From Pachypanchax playfairii (Eukaryota; Chordata; Actinopteri; Cyprinodontiformes; Aplocheilidae): a DNA stretch of 64,000 nucleotides. The notes under the pieces are model-generated. The model saw only the letters and a program-made list of their open reading frames with translations, was not told the origin of the DNA and searched no databases. The stretch covers positions 3,643,496 to 3,707,495 of the forward strand of contig SSNP01000037.1 in NCBI GenBank assembly GCA_006937955.1. The letters run 5' to 3'. Shown in pieces: positions 39,446 through 52,000 of this stretch; the first letter of the stretch is position 1; every line of letters starts with the position of its first letter. The position numbers and the translations under genes are program-made.

Positions 39446-41581
39446 ATGAACCATAAAAGTAAGAAGCGAATAAAAGAGGCGAAGCGGAGCGCCAGACCTG
39501 AACTAAAGGATTCGTTAGATTGGATTAAACATGGTTATTTTGAGAGTTTCGACGTGTCGCAGCGAACCGTGAAGGTAAGTGTTCGAGCTAACGAGGCTAA
39601 CAGCTCGGTGCAGCTAGTCACGTAGACAATGACGGAGCTGTTTCTTCACTTTCACACCAAAATTACAAATATGGATAAACTCAGTCAAGTCATTGGCACG
39701 AAACACGTTTATATTGCCTGATATGACATATGGAAGAAACGCCAGAGTCAACGTTTGATGCAGTTTCCATTCTAAACGTCAGAAAGTCACATGTTAACAT
39801 TCATGATCTATTATATTCACATTTAAACCAACAGAGTTCCTGATAAAATGCTTTTTTTAAGCTGATAACGCAGTGAGTTCTCTGAAATTTGTTCTGAAAT
39901 CATCAGTTCAAGTAAAAATTATAGTAATTATCAGTACCTGATCTATCGTTTTGAGTATGTACTTGTAAAACTAAATGTGAGAATGTTGCGATCTAGTTTG
40001 GGTTAGTAAGCACATGATGTGTTACAGGATAACGTGGAGCGTGTAGATGCCCTCCATCTCACCCCAGAAGACTTCATCCAGCGCTTCGAACGGCCCTACA
40101 AGCCTGTCGTCTTGCTCAGCTGCCAGGAAAACTGGCCCGCTCGGGAAAAATGGACCCTTGAACGCCTCAAACGAAAATATCGCAATCAGAAATTCAAATG
40201 TGGGGAGGACAACGATGGGTACTCTGTGAAAATGAAGATGAAATACTACGTGGAGTACCTGGAGTCCACCAAAGACGACAGTCCACTCTACATCTTTGAC
40301 AGCAGCTACGGTGAACACGCCAAGAGAAGGAAGCTGCTGGAGGACTACGAGGTGCCCGTGTTCTTTCGAGACGACCTGTTCCAGTTTGCAGGAGAGAAAC
40401 GCAGACCACCTTACAGGTGTGCTCTTTTTGTTTTTGTTTGTTCAGGGTTTGATAAACCAATCGATGTCAGGTTCTGTTTCCAACATGTCGCGTCTCTTCT
40501 TGTTCAGTTAGTTTATGAGTTCAAGTAATCATGTTTTAATTTCACCTCATCCGCAGATGGTTTGTGATGGGGCCGGCGCGATCTGGCACTGGAATCCACA
40601 TCGACCCACTGGGCACCAGCGCCTGGAACTCCCTGGTTCAGGGACACAAGAGGTGGTGTCTGTTCCCCACCAACACCCCACGAGAGTTAATCAAAGTGAC
40701 CAGAGAGGAGGGGGGAAATCAGCAGGATGAGGCTATCACCTGGTTCAATGTGATTTATCCCCGGACACAGCAACCCACCTGGCCTCAGGAGTTCAGGCCG
40801 CTCGAGATCCTGCAGAGACCCGGAGAAACTGTTTTTGTTCCCGGTTGGTAAAGTTATGTTCTGCTTATTGTTGCTTTAGATTGTTGTGGAGTTTTATTAG
40901 AACATTTGTTCTGTCCTGTTCTAAAAATGTTTAAAACACATCGCCATCCTCACCCATACAAACCTACTGACAGCAGGTCTGAAATCAGGTCTCAAGCAGG
41001 TCTGAAATCAGGTCTCAAGCAGGTATGAAATCAGGTCTCAAGCAGGTCTGAAATCAGGGCTCAAGCAGGTCTGAAATCAGGTCTCAAGCAGGTCTGAAAT
41101 CAGGTCTCAAGCAGGTCTGAAATCAGGGCTCAAGCAGGTCTGAAATCAGGTCTTAAGCAGGTCTGAAATCAGGTCTTAAGCAGGTCTGAAATCAGGGCTC
41201 AAGCAGGTCTGAAATCAGGTCTTAAGCAGGTCTGAAATCAGGTCTTAAGCAGGTCTGAAATCAGGTCTTAAGCAGGTCTCTGGGGGATTTTATCTGGAGT
41301 AGGACTGTTTCTGGTTCAACAAAAATCAGAAACTAAAAACGTGTGTAATTTCACTGACAGGTTGTCTCTGCAGCGCCACCTGCTGGTCATAGTGATGGAA
41401 TAAACCAGAAACAGACTCACTTCCTGTTTGCCTTCAACTCTTTAATAATGTCACCTGGTCTCAGCTGTGCCTTTATGCAACACTTTATTTTCTTAGTCAT
41501 GAAAGAACAAATTATTGTTTTGATTTTGGCATTTTTAACATGTTTTTAGCAGTACGAGTTTTGATGCAGAAGCTCTTTGAG

Positions 41582-41621
<40 letters not shown>

Positions 41622-44039
41622 TTGTTTTTCTGACCTCCTGAGGACCAGTTTCCAGACATTTACTATCTTTCTGGGGTCCGAGGGTTCTTGTGGGGACCGA
41701 AGCCTGAATCCCCTTTTTAGGGTTAGGGGTTAGGTTTATAGGTATGGTGTGAATAGAGTTTTAGTTAGTCTTAGGGTTAGTTATAGATCAGTAATGGTTA
41801 AGGTTAGGAAAAGGGTTTGGGTTAGGTATAAATCTAGTTACTAAAATCAATGGAAGTCAATGGACGGTCCCCATAAGGATACCAAAACACACTTGTGTGT
41901 GTGTGTGTGTGCGCGCGCGCGCGTGCGTGCGCCCTGACCCAACACAAACTTACATGTGTTCTGGTAGTTAAGATAACAGATGTGACCTATATTCACATAA
42001 ACCTACCAGAGCCAATGAGATCGGATTAAACCCTCAACTGCTCCAGGAATTAGACCCTGACAAACCTCCACCTGTCGGCTCCGCTGAAGGGTTTAATGTC
42101 TGCAGGTGTCAGACTGATAAACAGTCTAGTCCAGAGCTTCTGATCCAGTTCCGTTAAACTCCTGATCTGGTCCTGTTGAAGTGGTTCTGGTTGTTAAGTT
42201 CTACTGAACTTTCTGAAGGTGTTTTTGAGTTGTATTTGGACTTTGGCTTTTTTCTCACATCTCTGTAAATGTGTGTTACAAGTTAATTTTTTCTACACTT
42301 AATCTTAAAAAAGATGAAATAAATGAAGAGCAGGTGTGGCTGATCGAAGGTCACATGTCTGTTTGTTCAGTGTCTTTTTGACCTTTAGATGTTAATGTTG
42401 ACCCGAGCAGATCCCGTTCTGCTTCAATCCACATCAGAAGCACCTCCTCTATATATTGTTCCAATCAGTCTTTTGTTTTATTTATGAAATGTTAAAATAA
42501 TTCATGTTTTTGTGTTCTGTTTTCTGTTAACATCAGTGTGTGTTTTTCAGGTGGATGGTGGCATGTTGTCCTCAACTTAGACACAACGATTGCTGTCACT
42601 CAGAACTTTGCTAGCACAACAAACTTCCCCATCGTCTGGCACAAAACGGTGCGAGGACGACCCAAACTGTCCAGGAAGTGGTATCGGTAAGCTCTTATCT
42701 CTGAACCTTTCACAGTAAAGTACGCACCCTGTAGTCTGGATCAGAGAAACACATCGGTCACGTGACTGATTCTAAACTGATTTCCTTTGCTCAGGGTTTT
42801 GTTCCCAGCTTGTGGTTTTAAACCATCAGTTTCAAAACAAATTTATTTCCTAAATTGCTGCATAAAGATGTTTAGCAGCAGATTCAGTCCCTTTAACTGT
42901 ATTTCAGTAGTTCTTGTTATCCAGTAGCTGTTGTTTTCAAACACAGCTCCAACCTGTTACAGCCGGTCGTCTCGTCCGCCGGTGGGCTCGTCCGCCGGTC
43001 GTCTCGTCCGCCGGTCGTCTCGTCCGCCGGTCGTCTCGTCAGCACCCCAGCAGCAGCTGTCAGGTTTCAGTCATTAAGACATCTTGATTTATTTTTTCCT
43101 CTGAAGTTTTTAAGAAAAGTGAAATTCAGTTTAACTTCAGACTTGTTCGATCTCTCCAAGTATTTTTCAGTCGTTTTTTCCTTTTCTGATCGTACACGTG
43201 TTGAGTCTTATTGACTTTTCCTTGTGGATGTTTTTGTCACATGTTTTGAGACTTTGATCTCATCAGCAATTTGACACATGGACAATTTGAGACAGATTGT
43301 GTTCCGAGTCAGATGGTTGGATCTGATGTGTGTAACACCAGTCTCCTTCCACCTCTGAACGCTCTGTAGGATCAGAGAACTGAACAGACATGTCACGCTT
43401 GGGCCGGTAGATTCAAACTGTCTGGATTTGTTGTTTCAGTATTTTAAAACAGGAACGTCCGGACCTGGCAGCACTGGCTGACAAGGTGGACCTGCAGGAG
43501 TCTACGGGCATCGCCTCTGACAGCTCCAGTGACTCTTCATCATCATCCTCATCCAGCTCATCTGACTCTGATTCTAATGTAAGTCCTGAAACACTGAGCA
43601 GAAACCCAGATCTCCTACATGTAACATACATGTGATCCATCAGAACAGAGTCTTTGAGTTCTGAATGTTTGGTGATCAGACCACGTCGATCCGGTTCCAC
43701 CTGTTTGAAACCTGATGTTGGCACACAGACGTGTTCTGAAACATGTTCTATCAGGTCTTCCAGCCTGAAGTCTGTCGTATCTGTGTTTAAACAGATGATT
43801 TTAGAAACTGGTCCGAGTCTGATCTGGACCTGATCCGGTCCTGTTCTGTTACTGTAACTCGTGTCCTGTATTTTTACATTAGACTAAATGAATTGTCTGT
43901 CCTGCAGGCGGAGTCGGGCTCTGAGGGCGACACCATGTCCCATCGCAGAAAAAAGAGGCGTACCTGTGGGATGACGGCTAATGGAGACACATCCAGCCAC
44001 GATGACTGTGTCAGTAAGGAGAGGTGCTCATCACGGTGA
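39446..44039 (+). CDS. jmjd6: JMJD6 Fe(II)/2-oxoglutarate dioxygenase, complete, 403 aa
   Basis: Six exons: 39,446-39,574; 40,028-40,416; 40,557-40,843; 42,551-42,686; 43,440-43,578; 43,908-44,039. They total 404 codons, the same length as human JMJD6. JMJD6 is a nuclear JmjC enzyme that hydroxylates lysines of splicing factors such as U2AF2 and is reported to demethylate arginines. The JmjC core carries the iron ligands H187 and D189 (GTGIHIDPLGTSAW) and H273 (PGGWWHVVLNL). The N-terminus is MNHKSKKRIKEAKRSARPEL. A poly-serine tract with SDSDSN is at about residues 340-360, and the basic HRRKKRRTC is a nuclear signal. All introns are GT-AG with matching phases; intron 3 uses GTTGGT. Introns 3 and 4 hold VNTRs and a dispersed repeat. 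Nothing suggests loss of function. Confidence 0.97.
40977..41282 (+). repeat. 23-bp minisatellite in jmjd6 intron 3
   Basis: About 13 units of AGGTCTGAAATCAGGTCTCA, with GGGCTC and GTCTTA variants. Confidence 0.95.
41584..41925 (+). repeat. TG-bracketed dispersed repeat with telomere-like core (copy 2)
   Basis: Same element as 1,157-1,462, again between (TG)n runs (41,584-41,617 and 41,894-41,925, the latter turning into a CG/TG run). It lacks the 17 bp present in copy 1. It lies in jmjd6 intron 3. Confidence 0.75.
42963..43050 (+). repeat. GC-rich minisatellite in jmjd6 intron 4
   Basis: About five units of GGTCGTCTCGTCCGCC, CpG-dense in an otherwise AT-rich intron. Confidence 0.9.
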
Positions 44040-45490
44040 CCTTTGACTTCTGCTTACCCTTCAGCAGTGACTCCATCATACTGAGACTGACCTCCAGCTG
44101 CTTCTGTCCCACGTGGAGGTCATCTGTCTTCAGAGATAAGAGGCGTTGATCAGAAGGAACCTCTGGGGCGTGGCTCTGCTGCAGACCTGCATCACTGTGC
44201 TTTTTAACATAAGTTAGTTTCTTCTGTGAGGACGTGGAGAGATTGAAGCTAACAAACTGGGATGTTTCTTACTCCATCTTTAACTGTAAAACCAAGTTCA
44301 GCTTCTGTGTTTTAGCATGAAGTTGCTGCAGAGAGCTGTATGAACACAAACTACATCAGACGAACGTAACAAGGTTGAACGTTGTACCATTCAAACAGGT
44401 TCCACTGTGAGAGAACCGCTGATGGTTCCTACCAGCTCATGAAGGACTTACACTTGTTTAAACAACCGTATCGTACAAATTTCATCCAGTAGAGTTTAAC
44501 TGATGCAGCATTAATGTAACAGCTGGGATCCTCAGACTTCCTGTTGGGTTTAATAGATCACTGCAGTGGACACCAGGCACTTCCTGAACAAGATGTTATT
44601 TAATCAACTGTTGGTTGAATATAGAATCGATTCAGTTAAAAACCCTGTTGATGCTGCAGATGTTCAGCAGCTGTAACCACATTCAGGCATGAGACACTCT
44701 GAAAACCATCAAGTTCTAACAGAAGTATCATGGTTTAAGTTTTTACACCTGATCTGAACAGGTTCTGAGAGACCAGAACCTGGGCCCTGTCCAGGCTTAC
44801 AGTCAGAACCCAGTCCTGATGGTCGGTGTTTGTCAGCGATGTGACCCAGATGTTCCTGCAGATCGGATCACATGACTCAATGTGCTGAGTCACATTGAGC
44901 TGCGGTGACGCTGCCGTTCTTGTTGAGGTTTTGTTGCTGAGTCAGTTCCTCTGTCACGCTGCAGTTTAGATCTGAGACTTGATCCTGATGTGCTTCAACT
45001 GTCCCCTTTAAAACCCAGAACCCGTTACTTCCTGCCTGCTGGGCCCCGCCGAGCGTCTGAAACCTAGAAAAACACGAGAAACACCAGAACAAATGCTGTA
45101 AGAGAAACAACTTTTAGGAAAATCAAAGGTTTAAAATACTGAGTGTGACTTAAGGAATGCTGAGGCTCCTCCCACTGCTGCCAAAGTTTAATCCTAGAAC
45201 TCAAACTGTTTTTTTCTGATTATTCATTCTGTTCAAAATCACAGAAAAGCGTTAATGTGAAGTCTTGAATGTTTTGTATTAACTTCAATCTGCGCCTGAG
45301 CGTCATGTGTTTGATGTGCCTTTGATGTTGACTGACAGATGGAAGCTTGTTTCTGTTTGATGGATTTAAAAAGCCAATCACACGCTGCCTTCACCTGAAA
45401 ACATCCCTGTTCCTCTTCCTGAACTCACCTGAGACTCTGATGGGATTCATATAATGTTGTTGATCAATAAAATCTTTTCTATTCTTGAAA
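44040..45490 (+). other. jmjd6 3' UTR (inferred) with poly(A) signal
   Basis: No further coding frame after the TGA at 44,037-44,039. AATAAA at 45,466-45,471 followed by a T-rich stretch is the best poly(A) signal, giving a 3' UTR of about 1.45 kb. The minus-strand 77-codon frame at 44,877-45,110 is unsupported. Confidence 0.55.
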
Positions 45491-45558
45491 ACCTTTCTGC
45501 TTCTTTCTTCAGGTAAATGTTTTAATTACCTCACAGGTGGATCCAAAAGGGCGGGACT

Positions 45559-45803
45559 TAGGGGCGGAGCTGGGGGGGGGGCGGCCACCTCATGCTAAGT
45601 TCTGACTGATTTAGACATGTTTATATTTTATGTTGTAAGTGGATCTTTGTTACTTTACCTGCTAAACAAGGAAACAAGTTTAATACTTGTAATAATATTT
45701 TCTTGAGACCAATGTGCAGTTTTTGTGTGACATGTTTGCCTCCCCAAAATATTAGTAGTTCCATCCGGGCCAACTCAATTAAAATTTCCTGGCTCCGCCC
45801 CTG
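45559..45803. mobile_element. hAT-like MITE, 245 bp
   Basis: Inverted ends AGGGGCGGAGCTGG and CTGGCTCCGCCCCTG, flanked by imperfect 8-bp direct repeats (GCGGGACT at 45,551-45,558 and GCGGGGTT at 45,804-45,811). The 8-bp duplication and CAGGGG-like ends fit non-autonomous hAT elements. No ORF. It sits just past the jmjd6 poly(A) signal. Confidence 0.6.
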
Positions 45804-45811
45804 GCGGGGTT

Positions 45812-45920
45812 GCTACACCTGGACAGGTCACTAGTCCATCACAGGGCCACACAAACCAGAGCTGGAGATGCTCTTCTTCATGCATGTGTTTGGTCTGTGG
45901 GAGGAAACCAGAGACACAAG
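45812..45920 (+). repeat. Fragment of a common fish dispersed repeat
   Basis: ACCTGGACAGGTCACTAGTC, CATCACAGGGCCACAC and CTGTGGGAGGAAACCAGAGA are recurrent words of an abundant teleost repeat. It is truncated on both sides and lies just upstream of mxra7. Confidence 0.5.
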
Positions 45921-46045
45921 CATCAGAACATGTGACCTCTCTCTCTCTCTCCACCCCCCGCTCAGCTGTTCAGCTCTGTGTGTGTTTGCTGCCTGATTAA
46001 CACACACCGTCCCGCTCCTGTGGTGTAACGAACCTACATACCGTC

Positions 46046-49000
46046 ATGGATCTGGACCCGACCCTCATCATTCCCGCCCTCCTCTTCACCTTCCTTGCTC
46101 TTGTTTTTGCTTCATCGTTGCTGAGTAAGAAGCCCGACTCCTCTTCCTCCTCCTGCGGGACCAAGAGGCCCAAAGTCGGACATGGAGATGACGTACCTCC
46201 ATCCAGAGCGCTGGGAGAACCGCTCCGCTCCCCGGGACCCGAACCACCTGTTCCAGACCAGGTCCAGAACCAGAACCGGGACGAGGAGGTACGTCTGGGT
46301 TTGATTGATGAAGTGAAATTTACAGTTGAGTTTGATGAACTTCATTCTGAATCATTTCTCAGTTTAAACAGACGAAAGTAGAAAAACTGCAGGTGAAATA
46401 ATCAGTTCTGATTGGTCGGCTGCTCTGGAGTCTCAAAGACGACCTGTTGCTGAAAGCGGGTTTCCGGTGATGAGCTGAAATCTGAAATTATTATTTGCAG
46501 CATCTCTCAGATCCTGGTTCAGGTCTCCCGTGAAGCTTTTGGACTGGCTGGTTTGGTTGGAGTCTTTGATCACAGGAAGGTGATTTTGGGACAGTTTGAG
46601 GAGTTTAGATGTTGTGACTGTCTCCTGCTGTGGGACCCAGCAGAACTGGACTTAGTCCTTCAATCAGCAGGTTTCTGACCTTTGACCTCTGAAACGTCCT
46701 TGAGGAATGTGCCGACCATGCTGTCACATGTCTATATTTGGCTCTGAACATGAAGCTGTAGTTACAGTGTTACAGGAACATGAAGCTTGATGGCTGCAGA
46801 ACATCTGTTAAGTTCTACCTGATCAGTACCGGTACCAGTACCATATCCTTCAGGCTGCTTTCTGCAGGTCTTTGTCCACATGAAGCTCCACAAAGCAGCG
46901 GTTCAGTTTTCTGTCCCAGATGAAGCTGAGACAGCTGCATGTCCCCGAGCCACGCCTTCAACTGATAACAGCTGGCTACTCAGCTGTCAGTGTCCAGTCA
47001 GCTGGTCTCACCGGGACCAGAAAGGACGATTGTTCAGCTGAAACACTGAGACGCTTGTTCAGACAGTCTGTGTGTGTGTGTGTGTGGAGGGGGGGGGGGG
47101 TGCTCGAGTGTCAACACCACTGTTGTTTTCTTTGATTGAAAACTCATGAAGTGAAACTGAAGTTCTACAAAAACCCAAACCTTCATGCACAGTGTGCAGA
47201 AGCAGAACCAGTGAATCATATTTCTGATCAATCAGCAGATTCCTGATCAGATTTATGAAGCTGCCACTCCGAGGGGCTCTGTGACCTTTCTACATGTTCT
47301 GACCCAAACCTCCACCCCCTGCAGCCCCCTGCAGCCTCCTGCAGCCCCCTGCAGCCCCCTGCAGCCCCCTGCAGCCCCCTGCAGCCTCCTGCACCCTGCA
47401 GCCCCCTGCAGCCTCCTGCAGCCCCCTGCAGCCCCCTGCAGCCCCCTGCAGCCCCCTGCAGCCCCCTGCAGCCCCCTGCAGCCCGCAGCCCCCAGCCCCC
47501 TGCAGCCTCCTGCAGCCCCCTGCAGCCTCCTTCAGCCCCCTGCAGCCCCCTGCAGCCTCCTGCAGCCCCCTGCAGCCCCCTGCAGCCCCCTTCAGCCCCC
47601 TGCAGCCCCCTTCAGCCCCCGCAGCCTCCTGCAGCCCCCTGCAGCCCACTGCAGCCCCCTGCAGCCCCCTGCAGCCTCCTTCAGCCCCCTGCAGCCCCCT
47701 GCAGCCCCCTGCAGCCTCCTGCAGCCCCCTGCAGCCTCCTTCAGCCCCCTGCAGCCTCCTGCAGCCCCCTGCAGCCCCCTCCAGCCCCCTGCAGCCCCCT
47801 GCAGCCCCCTGCAGCCCCCTGCAGCCCCCTGCAGCCCCCTGCAGCCCCCTGCAGCCCCCTCCTTCAGCCCCCTGCAGCCCCCTGCAGCCCCCTGCAGCCT
47901 CCTTCAGCCCCCTGCAGCCTCCTTCAGCCCCCTGCAGCCCCCTGCAGCCCACTGCAGCCCCTTCAGCCCCCTGCAGCCCCCTTCAGCCCCCTGCAGCCCC
48001 CTGCAGCCCCCTAACTGCAGCCCACTGCAGCCTCCTTCAGCCCCCTGCAGCCTCCTTCAGCCCCCTGCAGCCTCCTGCAGCCCCCTGCAGCCTCCTGCAG
48101 CCTCCTGCAGCCCCCTGCAGCCCCCTGCAGCCTCCTGCAGCCCCCTGCAGCCCCCTGCAGCCCCCTTCAGCCCCCTGCAGCCCCCTTCAGCCCCCCGCAC
48201 TGCAGCCTCCTTCAGCCCCCTGCAGCCCCCTGCAGCCTCCTGCAGCCCCCTGCAGCCCCCTGCAGCCTCCTTCAGCCCCCTGCAGCCCCCTTCAGCCCCC
48301 TGCAGCCCCCTGCAGCCTCCTGCAGCCTCCTTCAGCCCCCTGCAGCCCCCTTCAGCCCCCTGCAGCCCCCTTCAGCCCCCTGCAGCCCCCTTCAGCCCCC
48401 TGCAGCCCCCTGCAGCCTCCTTCAGCCCCCTGCAGCCCCCTGCAGCCTCCTGCAGCCCCCTGCAGCCTCCTGCAGCCCCCTGCAGCCCCCCCCTGCAGCC
48501 TCCTGCAGCCTTCAGCCCCCTGCAGCCCCCTGCAGCCTCCTGCAGCCCCCTTCAGCCCCCTGCAGCCTCCTGCAGCCCCCTGCAGCCCCCTGCAGCCTCC
48601 TGCAGCCCACTGCAGCCTCCTGCAGCCTCCTTCAGCCTCCTTCAGCCCCCTGCAGCCTCCTTGAGCCCCCTGCAGCCTCCTGCAGCCTCCTTCAGCCCCC
48701 TGCAGCCTCCTTCAGCCCCCTGCAGCCCCCTGCAGCCTCCTTCAGCCCCCTGCAGCCTCCTGCAGCCCCCTGCAGCCCCCTGCAGCCCCCTGCAGCCCCC
48801 TGCAGCCCCCTTCAGCCCCCTGCAGCCCCCTGCAGCCCCCTGCAGCCTCCTTCAGCCCCCTTCAGCCCCCTGCAGCCCCCTTCAGCCCCCTGCAGCCTCC
48901 TGCAGCCTCCTGCAGCCCCCTGCAGCCCCCTGCAGCCTCCTTCAGCCCCCTGCAGCCTCCTTGAGCCCCCTGCAGCCTCCTGCAGCCTCCTTCAGCCCCC

Positions 49001-52000
49001 TGCAGCCTCCTTCAGCCCACTGCAGCCCCCTGCAGCCCCCTGCAGCCCCCTGCAGCCCCCTGCAGCCCCCTGCAGCCCCCTTCAGCCCCCTGCAGCCCCC
49101 TGCAGCCCCCTGCAGCCTCCTTCAGCCCCCTGCAGCCCCCTGCAGCCTCCTTCAGCCCCCTGCAGCCTCCTGCAGCCCCCTGCAGCCCCCTGCAGCCTCC
49201 TGCAGCCTCCTGCAGCCCCCTCCAGCCTCCTGCAGCCCCCTGCAGCCCCCTGCAGCCCCCTCCAGCCCCCTGCAGCCCCCTGCAGCCTCCTTCAGCCCCC
49301 TGCAGCCCCCTGCAGCCCCCTGCAGCCCCCTGCAGCCCCCTGCAGCCCCCTGCAGCCTCCTTCAGCCCCCTGCAGCCTCCTGCAGCCTCCTGCAGCCTCC
49401 TTCAGCCCCCTGCAGCCCCCTGCAGCCTCCTGCAGCCTCCTTCAGCCCCCTGCAGCCTCCTGCAGCCTCCTTCAGCCCCCTGCAGCCCCCTTCAGCCCCC
49501 TGCAGCCCCCTGCAGCCTCCTGCAGCCCCCTGCAGCCCCCTTCAGCCCCCTGCAGCCCCCTGCAGCCTCCTGCAGCCTCCTGCAGCCTCCTGCAGCCTCC
49601 TGCAGCCTCCTGCAGCCCCCTGCAGCCTCCTCCAGCCTCCTGCAGCCTCCTGCAGCCCCCTGCAGCCCCCTGCAGCCTCCTGCAGCCCCCTGCAGCCTCC
49701 TGCAGCCCACTGCAGCCCCCTGCAGCCCCCTGCAGCCCCCTGCAGCCCCCTGCAGCCCCCTGCAGCCTCCTGCAGCCTCCTTCAGCCCCCTGCAGCCCCC
49801 TGCAGCCTCCTGCAGCCCCCTGCAGCCCCCTGCAGCCTCCTTCAGCCCCCTGCAGCCTCCTTCAGCCCCCTGCAGCCTCCTTCAGCCCCCTGCAGCCTCC
49901 TGCAGCCTCCTGCAGCCTCCTTCAGCCCCCTGCAGCCTCCTTCAGCCCCCTGCAGCCTCCTTCAGCCCCCTGCAGCCTCCTGCAGCCCACTGCAGCCCCC
50001 TGCAGCCTCCTTCAGCCCCCTGCAGCCTCCTGCAGCCCCCTGCAGCCCCCTGCAGCATATCAGACTCAGATCAGTGCAGGAGCAGGACTGGGAGGACTGC
50101 TGGAACCCGAATCCACACAGACCTCCTCTCCATCCACATTCTTATTGAATTACAAACGCTGCTGCTTGTGGCGAGACACAGTGTGGAGATGTGAGCACGC
50201 TCAGGGTTCTGTTCTGGGTTCTGCTCACACGTGTTACTTTTGCTCCTAAATGTTTGATGAACATGAAACTTTAAAGTTTTATTTAGGTTGAGTGACAGAA
50301 CAGTAACCAGGTGTTCACTCTGTTTCCAGGATGTTCCAGAACCAGCACCAGAACCAGAGTCCCAACCAGTGAAGATACAAGAACCGCTTGTAGCAGCTCC
50401 AGAAACTGTTTCCAAACCAGTTGAAGTACAAGAACTGGTTCCAGAACTGGTAGCAGCACTAAAATCCATCCCTGAACCACCTCTAGAACATGTTCCAGAA
50501 TCAGTACCAGAACCACCAACAGCACCAGAATCTGTTTCAAAACTAGTCAAAGAGTCAGTGATTGAACTAAAAGTACCTGCAGAACCAGAACCTTTTCCAA
50601 AGCCAGCTGTAGTGTCTGTACCTGAGCCTGGTCCAGAACCAGTAGTGGTTGCTGATCCAGAACCAGAAGTCAAGTCTGATTCAGCACCTGAAGCAGTCCA
50701 ACAGCCTGTGACAGAACCAGAGAAAATGGAGTCGTCTGCACCTGAACCGGTCCCTGAGTCCATCAAAGCTACTGAAGAGGAAACCACAGAACCAGAACCA
50801 GAACTTGTCCTGAATGGTAAGACTGCTGTTAGTCTGTTATTTAATTATATATATAATGTTCTCAACAGGCAGAAGTGACTGATCCAGAATCTGTGTGTAG
50901 AACTCTAACTGAAGGGGTTCTGCCTTTAGAATCACCTGTTTATGGTTCTGCGTTCTTCATTAGAGGAAGTTGTTCTGTTTGGACTGATCTCAGTATCAGC
51001 AGCTGGACGTGAAAGATAAGTTCTGCTGCTAGAAACCCGACGCTGCAGCACACCGAGAGGGAAACATTCTAGATCTAAGAACCAGAATCCTGGACTGCAG
51101 GAGAACCCTGGACCCGGATCGTCACTGTCCATCAGTATCTGCTGTTCAGACTGATGTGTCATGCTGTTGTAGAACCTGTGGTTTATAACCTGGTTCTGCC
51201 AGATGGTCCTAAACATCTGGAACCGTCTATATGTTGTAGGACCAAAAAAACAGATTCAACATAAAGTTAACAATGGTTTCAAAGATTACTGGCACTGCCT
51301 CCTGCTACGATCACAAGGGTAAGTTAACTAACCTTAACCCATCGTACAAGAAAAAAACACCTTTAACTCAGAATCATTGCAATCAGGTTCCAATGAACAT
51401 AACAGTCCACCACCAGTAGTTTTAAATCAGGCAGCGACCCACAGTACTACAAACAATCAGGCCCAGTGTAGAAATATCACCTGCATTAATTAGCAGTAGC
51501 AGTTCAGTAAAGGTGATAGATTATAGGAGGTGACCAAACAATCAATACAACCAAGAGTAATTGTTAGTCCACCCTTACACTTTCCCTAGAGCTAGATGAG
51601 GCGGACCAACAATTACAAAAGAAATAAACAGACAAGGACAGCAGGCAGCAATGAATCACTGTAAAAACAGAAATATACAATTACAATCGAGCCATAAAAT
51701 GGACCAATTTTTAATATATCTACTAAAAACAAACTTAAAACATTGTACCTGTGTCTTGCAAACACCTCACACTCTGCACCTTTCAGTCAGCGTCTCATCT
51801 GGTCGTCTGACCCTATGATCCTGTCAGCAAACCGCACCATAAAAACCAACATCTATGCTACGTTAAAAAAGAACTAGAACAAAGTCAAAGTGGACTTAGC
51901 AAACACACTGCCACACCCTGGCCTCCCACAGGAAACCAGCACACCTTGCTGGCAGCCAGCTAGTTCCCATTTAAAGGGTTTTTACCTGCAGAGCCACAGT

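Noticed and set aside
47281..50148. 955-codon proline-rich open frame
   Set aside because: It is entirely the 10-bp satellite in mxra7 intron 1; three units make ten codons without stops. No splice or promoter support, and no non-repeat domain.
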